From NCBI GenBank assembly GCA_018806985.1, contig JADANN010000391.1:682001-746000 (forward strand): a DNA stretch of 64,000 bases, read 5' to 3'. Every line of letters begins with the position of its first letter. Positions within the stretch are counted from its first letter, which is position 1. Below the pieces are notes generated by a model. The model searched no databases. It worked only from the letters and a program-made list of their open reading frames with translations, and was not told the DNA's origin. The translations under genes were made by a program, and so were the position numbers. This document shows positions 57,245-64,000 of the stretch, piece by piece. The DNA is from Angiostrongylus vasorum (Eukaryota > Nematoda > Chromadorea > Rhabditida > Metastrongylidae).

Positions 57245-57940
57245 TTAGCGGTTGGCTGCAGCTCGTGCGATTCCACGCTGGCGTATCACCTCGAGTGTTT
57301 CTGGAGGCAGACGTCTCTTGGCGAATTTCAAACTCTCAGCTTTCATAACACTAACGTGAAGATGTAGAATGAACCGATCGTATTTCTCGTCGATGTTATC
57401 GACAACGGGATCTTCCCAACAACCGACTAATGAGTTGAATAAGTCCCAGTTTATAGTGGTTTTGAGGCTTCGTTTATGAATTTGGCGGCTTTTTCTCCTT
57501 TCTGCGAGAAATAGAATCTTGCAAGAAGGAGACGGTGGTCTGATCCCGTGTAGAATTTTTGAGACAATAGCGACATTGGTTAGGCAAAACCTTCTGTTTA
57601 CTATGATGTGGTCTATTTCGTTTTGGTACTCTCCATTGGGAGACTTCCACGTCCACCGTTGAGGGCGCGGTTTCTGGAATTTCAAGTTACCATGGATGGT
57701 CATGGTTGTCACGATAAACTCAGATAGCCGTTCACCCTGCTCATTCCATTTTAATCCATGGGTCCCAATGTGACGTTCTTCAGACGTTCTTCTTGGTCCA
57801 ATCTTGGCATTGAAATCCCCAATGATGACCTTGAAGAATGTGTGTTCTTCTCTGCGGAACTTCTCCAAGTCCATATAGAACGCTTCGACTTCTTCTTCGT
57901 CATAGTTTGATGTCGGTGCGTAAACGACAAAGATTCTCAA
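57245..57940 (-). pseudogene. RTE endonuclease domain
   Basis: A 231-codon open segment: [20 protein letters not shown], then [12 protein letters not shown] (catalytic Asp/Asn), ERLSEFIVTTMTIHGN, RWTWKSPNGEYQNEIDHIIV (catalytic Asp-His pair). The typical final 'SDHR' motif of APE endonucleases reads differently here because of a frame change after about 57540. The upstream part of the domain lies in another frame at 57960-58240. Confidence 0.85.
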
Positions 57941-58264
57941 AGCCGGTATTGATCCACATCTTTTTTAACCGTAAAAGATCTATTCGGGTTGTTAGCTGTT
58001 CGAATGAATCAATTTTCATGGACAAACTCGTGTTGACGAGAACGCGGACTTTTCTACTGTCGCATATTTCGAGGAACAGTTATTCTCCGGTGTCACAGAC
58101 GTTGTTGGATGGGTGGCGTCGTCTCGTCTCGGCCAGGCCGATGATGTTGTACTTTATCCTTTTTGCTTGCATGAGCAAGTCTTTTATCGAGGACTCAGAT
58201 GCAAGTGTGCGTGCGTTGTAGGTACAGATCGCTACTTTAGTCCTTTACAATTTAGGCAGCTTAA

Positions 58265-59600
58265 AAGGTCGTGAGATTTTAGCAACCTCTCCGTACTTGT
58301 CTTACCCAACGCTGCCGAATTGGAGGCTCTTTCGAGGTCAGGGAATAAAGTTCGTTTTTTTTTATTTTGCTTAACTTTTTTAATATTCACGTATAGCCTG
58401 TTGAGCTTTGAGCATGGGAGCAGGGGTATACTCAAGGAAAGATTACCGGTTTCTCCTAAAGCACACATAGAGCTTATCTGGTGAACGCTACTCATAATCG
58501 CTTCCTGTATAGTTCCCTGTCACTTGACTGCAGGCTTTTGGCCAGATTGGCTCGTAGAATATAATCCGCACAAGCGAGAATGCACCCACACACGCACGCA
58601 TGAATACGCCTCGTAAATCCAGAAGGTATGTTCCAAATCGGCACAGCAGAAATAGGGATTCTATTCCCTGGATCCATCTTTGTCTCAGGAAAGCAAATGT
58701 TGCTTTTTGTCTCCGATTGACTCTTTTTTCCGTCAGCTGGGGGACTCCCCACGTAGTCTCGCGACTATCAGGCTCGAGATCTCTCTTATGAGGGAGATCT
58801 TTTTTCGTTGCATGTAAGGGTTTAAAACCTAAGCTTGAGATGTCGAGCTGTCAATTGAAGGAGAATAGTTGTGTGAGCCATAAGACGGCAGAACTACCAC
58901 ACGAGTTAAATCCATGTGCGTTAAAACATTTTAAGAATTCACTCGGCTAAAAATGTAAATTACGAGGATATATCTAGAAAATTCGGTCATTGGAACTGGT
59001 TTCAATGCTAAGGATTGAGGTGAAGTCCCTCGCATATATCACAAAACCCGATTTCACTTGAAAAAGAGTTGTATTACAAGATGTCTGCTTCTGTCTCTTC
59101 TGCTCTTAAATAGATGCTGAAGTGTAAGAAATAAATAATGAGCTCAATAGGAGACATCAGCGCTATGTGGTAGGTGACCCTAATCCAATAACTCAAACTT
59201 AAATTTGTTGATGGTTTCAAATATGTAAGAGCACTAGTACGTGGACAGGCATTGGCATGCAACAGTACTATGGTTCACGAAAGTTGTTCGACTCTTGCTA
59301 TGAGCCAAATCTTTAGGCCATCGATAACCATTTTACTATAACCGGAATTAGTAATTATTGAGCTTCCATCTACTAATGTCAGGTCTTCCCGTTCTCGATC
59401 TCTGTTCGATATATCATAAATTTTTAAGGAGAGCTTGAAAACGGTAAAATAATGTTTTCGTCCTTAAATACATCTTTATCCATTGGCTGTGAGTTTTATT
59501 CACTGTGCTAATTATCTGATATTAAACGGTGAAATATTGCTAAATAAATAGAAAATCATCGTGTTGTTCCAATTTTAGTATATGTTCAGGAATGAACGGT
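58265..59600. other. no recognisable feature
   Basis: May include a decayed 5' region of the RTE. Nothing readable. Confidence 0.4.
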
Positions 59601-59604
59601 AATC

Positions 59605-59930
59605 CTCCAAACAGTTTACCGCCTCATCGTGGCTTGGAGGTGTTCCTCGGTGTCGGGACTGCGATGTACAGCAAAGGATCCATCCACTGACTGGCCCTCC
59701 CAAGCTGAGAAGGAGTCCGGCGTTTCCATCAGGGAACCTATCTAAGAGTAAACCAATAACAGGATCCACCACTGTCCTGGTATCAAAGTCGCATGTTGGC
59801 AAATCTCCCTTTGATCCACAAGGGCTGCGACTGCTTTTCGTGGTGACGACATGAGCCAGACTTTGGACAAGGCTGTCCACGGGTCCGCACAACTGGTGAG
59901 GAACGGACCATCCAAGCATCCAACTAATTA
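59605..59930 (+). repeat. repeat family C copy
   Basis: Starts AAACAGTTTACCGCCTCATC and contains GGTATCAAAGTCGCATGTTG. Its reverse complement ends ..CACGATGAGGCGG, then TAAACTGTTTGGAGGA, matching the first bases of the RTE at the right edge of the window (CAACTGTTTGGAAGACC, reverse of 63984-64000). Confidence 0.8.
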
Positions 59931-60237
59931 ACCTGTTATGAACACTTCAACGAATTTCAATGTTCAACATCGCTTATGTTTGTGAAATGCAAACGATATT
60001 TTTCTTTATAACACGACCAATTTTCTGGTCTACTGTGTTGGTCCAGAACTTCTCATGTTCAATTCGTTCGCTCACAACCATCATCCACCTTAGTCTTCAA
60101 GCTTTTCTCGTGCGCGGTGTCGGCTTGAGAAACGTCGTCTTCTTTTCGAACGCTGGTGAATTCTGGCCGAGTCACTTTTCCATAGCGTCCAAGATCTTCC
60201 AAGATCGAGCGTTCCCAATAGGACTGCACGAAGTAAA

Positions 60238-60360
60238 CTGTTCTCAGACAATTTTGGTACCAATTTCTCGATTCCGGAGGAATGATAAGCTTGGTGAGCT
60301 CGAGGCGGGGTTCGAATCAGCAACGTGCTCGTGATGCGCGGCACTACTACCACAGAACTG
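60238..60360 (-). repeat. SINE-A fragment, tRNA side
   Basis: TTTTGGTACCAATTTCTCG, TTCCGGAGGAATGATAAGC, GGGGTTCGAATCAGC (a good box B), and head CACTACTACCACAGAAC. Confidence 0.65.
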
Positions 60361-60364
60361 CTCG

Positions 60365-61440
60365 TTAGTGTGAACGATATTACTTTTTCTGAACGGTTTT
60401 TTCGAAAAGAAAAGTTCCTACTCAAGCAATCGAAATTACAAGTTCATATGTTTGAGATGTTTTCGGGAAATTGGAGATTCTCCATTACATCTTCATGAAG
60501 CTGGACGGTTATAAATATCGCGCAATAAGTTTGGTGCACCCAATGGCATTATCCCTCTGTGAATTAACCAAAGCCTTTGTTCTTCCAGCGTTAACAAAAG
60601 GCTACTATACCCAACCGGAGAGACATCGCTCTGAACCATTTGTGAGCAAGACGTCAGGAGCACAGGGATCCGAGAACAAAGAATTCGACGCCTCTCGCCA
60701 ACCGACTACTATGTCTTCACGGATCTCGGCAAATTCCTGTTAAAAAAATGCTTCAGATATCAAAGCCCTGACCGAAACAACATTTAATAGTCCCATCCCC
60801 TCTGCCCAAGTCGGAAATTTTATTTAAATGTTCTGGAAAACTGTTTCTCATTGGAAAAAAACGCATAAATTATATTGGTTTTTATTTTTTATTAATAAGA
60901 GTTTTCCAATCTGATATAAGTTGCTTTGAAAATACAGGTTAGAACCGCACATCAATTTTCCGAAAGATCTAATGATCCGACCTGTCTCCGTGCTCATCAA
61001 GCCTTCCATTCCTCATTTGTTAGAAAATTGGTGCCAGAGTTGTACGACATCGACCAACTTCTCCCATTCAACATAAAGACGCTTTTGAAGGTTATCATAG
61101 GACTACAGGAAGAGTCGTCCCGACTAACACTTAATGGCATTCGTTACCAATAAGGTGAATCATTTCACTGCCGTTTTTCTGGTGAGTCATTTCAATTACT
61201 TCTTGCGCATTTATCATCACCATCCTCTTTTTTCCACCGCAGCCCTCTACTTACTGTCCGCTCCAGTATCCCAGACAATTCGACAAGTGCAAACAATAGA
61301 CGAATATCCACACATCGCGATTACAGACGATTTAATCAATCCATTCTTTCTTGTTTCGAGACGAGGGGCTCTTCAATGATTTTCAGGAATGGAACTAAAT
61401 AAATTAGTGTCTGATGGAGACAGCTGGAGAATTTGAAACT
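60365..61440. other. mostly unassigned; small SINE-A fragment
   Basis: A SINE-A body piece in plus orientation at 60985-61050 (GTGCTCATCAAGCCTTCCATT, AAATTGGTGCCAGAGTTG). Frames at 60471 and 61134 are unassigned; the latter has an acceptor-like TTCCACCGCAG but no consistent partner. Confidence 0.4.
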
Positions 61441-61442
61441 TT

Positions 61443-61900
61443 TTAAGGAGACGAACTGCTTGTCAGAAAGCTCTTATGTATTCGCTGAGATTTCGGTGTT
61501 ATACCTTCTTTGGTTTCGTCGAATTTAGTTCGTAGTTTTGTCAGTGAGACCAGAAATATCTTGCATGATATCGATACATTTACAAAAGCAGGTGTAATGG
61601 AACAACTAATAAATAACTCTTGCAAACGCGTTAGTGCCTCACCGTAAATGGGATTATTCGGAGTCCTGGAAATGAGTTCGATGTTTCCGTCCCGCAGTCC
61701 AACAATGAATGAGCCATCATCACCATCCATTGCAAAAAGACTATAGTTTAGGATCTTTTAAGTGAAGATTGTGGAGCTACGAAAGAACTGGTGAACACCG
61801 TTTCATTCTGGTGGAACATTTCGTACAGACGATGTGAGAAGGTGGCAATCATTGTTTGCCTCCATCTTTCGAGGTACTGTTTTACGGACCCACATTTAAT
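61443..61900 (-). pseudogene. unassigned coding-like region with one frameshift
   Basis: Upstream frame VKQYLERWRQTMIATFSHR.., ..LYEMFHQNETVFTSSFVAP ends at a stop near 61755. A single-base shift there leads into LNYSLFAMDGDDGSFIVGLR, DGNIELISRTPNNPIYGEA.. to a stop at 61443. The composition looks protein-like and the two halves adjoin, which suggests one exon broken by an indel or a very short intron. No family recognised. Confidence 0.35.
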
Positions 61901-62004
61901 TGTATGTCTAAAAAGCACGACATTGCTCGGAAAACTATAGTGCATTCGCAGTTAGGAGGAAAAGATATGCTCAAGAGTGTTTCTGCACGTGCAATAATAA
62001 TGAA

Positions 62005-62157
62005 GATGCGCCGTGCTTTCGGTTTCATTAAGCGTCGTTTGGAGGTGAATGGATGCATATCTTCCCATTGTAATGACTCGCGGTGGCCTACCGATGCTTG
62101 GGCTAGTGCTCTTATGCTCCCAGACAAGTCCGGTACCAATTAGCCGAACCCGGAGGA
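62005..62157 (-). repeat. SINE-A fragment, truncated at RTE junction
   Basis: GTTTCATTAAGCGTCGTTTGG through CCGAACCCGGAGGAA, then RTE coding sequence begins in the next bases. Both ends of the SINE are missing. Confidence 0.8.
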
Positions 62158-62475
62158 ATTGAATTCCCTTCACCGGAGCTTAGCGTTGCGGTAGAAAGCA
62201 TCAAAAGAGGCACAGCTCCAGAATCCGATAATATTACCGCTGACTTCCTCAGAGCTGGAAGCAACAATTTACATATAATTCTCGCAAACCATATGACAGC
62301 CTACCTTCAAAGGGAAAAAGTGCTAGATCAGTGGAGGACGTCGCGCACAGTCGTTCTGCCGAAGAAATGTGACCGAAGGGATCTTCGTAACTATCGTCCC
62401 ATATGCTTGTTGAGTGTACTCTACAAGCTGTTCACGAAAAATTATCCTCTTGCGCATATCAAGGACATTGGATGA
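62158..62475 (+). mobile_element. RTE reverse transcriptase fragment
   Basis: An open frame of about 105 codons: FPSPELSVAVESIKRGTAPE, SDNITADFLRAG, then WRTSRTVVLPKKCDRRDLR, NYRPICLLSVLYKLFTK, ending in a stop at about 62473. This is the N-terminal finger/palm part of an RTE RT ('W..S..VLL.KKGD..D..NYRPI.LLSV.YK'). No palm continuation follows. Confidence 0.8.
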
Positions 62476-62479
62476 GGCT

Positions 62480-62850
62480 TAGTATTTCTCTAGCTGGGAT
62501 ATTAGGCTCCAGGATGGGGATTGTGGAACAGAAAAGGTTAGTGTAGAACGTTTCCTTTATTAATTGCATATCATAGCGGAAAATTTTGACGATCCCATCT
62601 TCGTTTATCAGTTCTGACAGCGGAACATAATAGTCACACAAGTTCCGACAACATTTTTTCACACTGCTTCTTTTTCTTTGCTGCTTACAGTAGTTTCTTC
62701 TGCTCGTACCAATATAGATCTTCCTGCAGAGCACTTTTACAGCCGGCATTTATTGCTAGCAGTATTAAAGGTGTTGCTGTAGGAACAAGCTTCAGTTTCC
62801 TTCTTTTTTCGAGCAACTCCCCAGTATTAATAGAGATGCGATCCGATCTT
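62480..62850. other. no recognisable feature
   Basis: A 96-codon minus-strand frame at 62459-62749 is unassigned. Confidence 0.35.
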
Positions 62851-62854
62851 CTTG

Positions 62855-64000
62855 CTTGAGGAACTGAGGCGAATTCGGCACAGCTTTTCAGTCCTTCGAA
62901 AGGCAGCTTTGGTCGGGTCTTCTTTAATCTACCGGTCTCATTTGGATAGGATTTCGTTCACATGCTCTCGTCGTATACCGCTACAGTTTTTTCCTTGTGG
63001 TCGAACACATGAATTCTTTTCCAGCTTGCGGCTGAATCGAGTCTTCGCACGAAGAAGTCGGTGATCGGAACCACTACAGAATGACGGGACTACCGATGTG
63101 TCAAGTAGGCACCATCCTCTCTTTGTCGGAATGGTGGTCGATCTCCACGTGAGTTACGCCGTTAGGAAACCCCATGTCCAGCGACTGCTTTCTTTCTTGT
63201 GGAAAAACGAGTTTACATGGAAGAGGCATGCTTCAGAAAAGATTCCAGCGAGATGTTTTCCATTCTCATTTCTTTCTCTTAATCCAAAATTTCGGGCTCC
63301 TATTCGTTCTCATTGGCCTTTCTTATTCTAGCGTCGAAATCTCCGAAAAAAAATTTGTTGTATTGCTTATCATTGCGAATAACTCCCTTAAACTGATAGT
63401 ACAACTGATCTGATTCGTATTCATCACCTGGATCGGATAATGAGTACCAATTCATGATTACGACCTTCTAACGACGCGTTGGATGAAGGCAGGCGACGGC
63501 TATGTGAGGATGAAGATCTCGTGTGGACAACAAAGCCTACGCCGCCGATATTTCGTGACGAACCTTCTCTCCACGGATCACAAGAGTCCCGTTGTTTAGT
63601 TGGCGCATATCGGTCTTCTTAAATTTTGTTTCTTGTACTGCAATCATATGAAATTTAATGCGATCTGCCGCTACAAGAAGGGCGTGAAGATCGGCGTCTG
63701 TGGAGAGTGTTCTGGCGTTGTACGTGCAGAGTAAGAGACGATTTCCGTGGCGAGTTGTACGCGTGTTCGTCAGATCTGGTTCCAGTGACGTCTTGCGTGG
63801 CTCGAGATTTTGTGGTCTCTTATGCAGAAACACCCATTGTGCGGGGTACTGAGGCTGGCCTATTGCTGGTTGTGCAATTTGGTCTTCTCTGGAGTCGTGA
63901 CTTAACCTTGGAAGGGCGTATCCGGGTTTTCACCACGATGTGGATCCGAAGGAGGTGTGCTTCCATCGACGAATCCTTTGCTCGGTCTTCCAAACAGTTG
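62855..64000 (-). mobile_element. second RTE-type element: 5' region and endonuclease
   Basis: From the right edge inward: NCLEDRAKDSSME-like start; then frame 63833-63537 with [40 protein letters not shown]; then, in shifted frames, VVIMNWYSLSDPGDEYESD, VIRNDKQYNKFFFGDFDARI and ..RRNSRGDRPPFRQ to about 62855. GDFNA has become GDFDA and frames are broken, so it is inactive. It is clearly a different lineage from the element at 55.5 kb. The RT part is not present. Confidence 0.75.

Larger units (their letters stand above)
55500..58260 (-). mobile_element. RTE-type non-LTR retrotransposon, frameshifted
   Basis: Reads from the endonuclease start ([20 protein letters not shown] at about 58238) to the post-RT region (RNPYLCQRSEIKDAVLYA.., RWAGQVIRI..) at 55553. 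It has APE-type endonuclease and reverse transcriptase in the order and size of RTE elements (ORF about 2.7 kb). Several frameshifts and stops (for example near 58085, 57950, 57240, 56430 and 55960) make it inactive. No clear 3' repeat or target-site duplication was identified. Confidence 0.85.

Noticed and set aside
56469..58221. Plus-strand frames at 56469 and 57838
   Set aside because: They are antisense shadows of the RTE endonuclease and reverse transcriptase.
1..64000. CRISPR arrays, rRNA genes, bacterial operons or prophage
   Set aside because: No regularly spaced direct repeats with unique spacers, no rRNA-like sequence, and the spliced gene structure and retroelements are eukaryotic.

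Overview
The window looks like a repeat-rich intron and intergenic region of a parasitic nematode, most likely a strongylid (hookworm type). This is inferred from the kinds of transposable element present (RTE LINEs, GIY-YIG Penelope-like elements, a BEL/Pao remnant), from spliceosomal introns of very uneven size with TTTCAG-type acceptors, and from moderate AT richness. There is no sign of bacterial gene organisation, CRISPR, rRNA or intact tRNA genes.

The main content is one multi-exon minus-strand gene running from a start codon at 31107 to a stop at 4692. I rebuilt ten exons by hand from splice sites and reading phase. Eight junctions (E1-E2 and E3 through E10) are phase-compatible; only E2-E3 does not fit, so a short linker exon is probably missing there. 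The deduced protein of about 480 residues has three cysteine-rich CXC zinc modules (tesmin/LIN-54/E(z)-like), then a cytidine-deaminase fold with the signature H-V-E-x28-P-C-x4-C, followed by strand and helix segments that match the AID/APOBEC order, then a C-terminal extension. An AID/APOBEC-like deaminase fused to a triple CXC DNA-binding-type module is the most interesting object here.

Its introns, and all sequence from 31.5 kb to 64 kb, are filled with mobile elements. (1) Penelope-like elements (PLEs) give pieces of reverse transcriptase and GIY-YIG endonuclease, and compact hammerhead-ribozyme-like motifs (CTGAnGA / short stem II / GAAAC / GTC) recur at about thirteen sites, several in inverted-repeat arrangements. 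(2) SINE-A is a tRNA-headed SINE of about 280 bp with some twenty copies; two copies (39.2 kb and 49.0 kb) have exact target-site duplications of 11-12 bp, one (41.9 kb) an exact 9-bp one, and one (47.9 kb) an imperfect one. (3) SINE-B is a second family with tRNA-like promoter boxes and about ten copies, some in head-to-head pairs. (4) Two RTE-type LINE lineages are present: a nearly complete but frameshifted one at 55.5-58.3 kb, another endonuclease at 62.8-64 kb, and a reverse-transcriptase fragment at 62.2 kb. (5) Repeat family C consists of four copies of a sequence that appears to be the 5' region of the second RTE. (6) There is one BEL/Pao RNase H remnant. Microsatellites (GT/GCGT, AT, AAAT) are also present.

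Outside the deaminase gene I see only weak candidate exons (29.8, 41.6, 47.6, 50.5, 51.4 and 61.7 kb) that I cannot name. Long stretches hold nothing recognisable and are listed as such. Everything was done by eye, so repeat and exon edges are accurate to a few bases only where a splice site or duplication is quoted.
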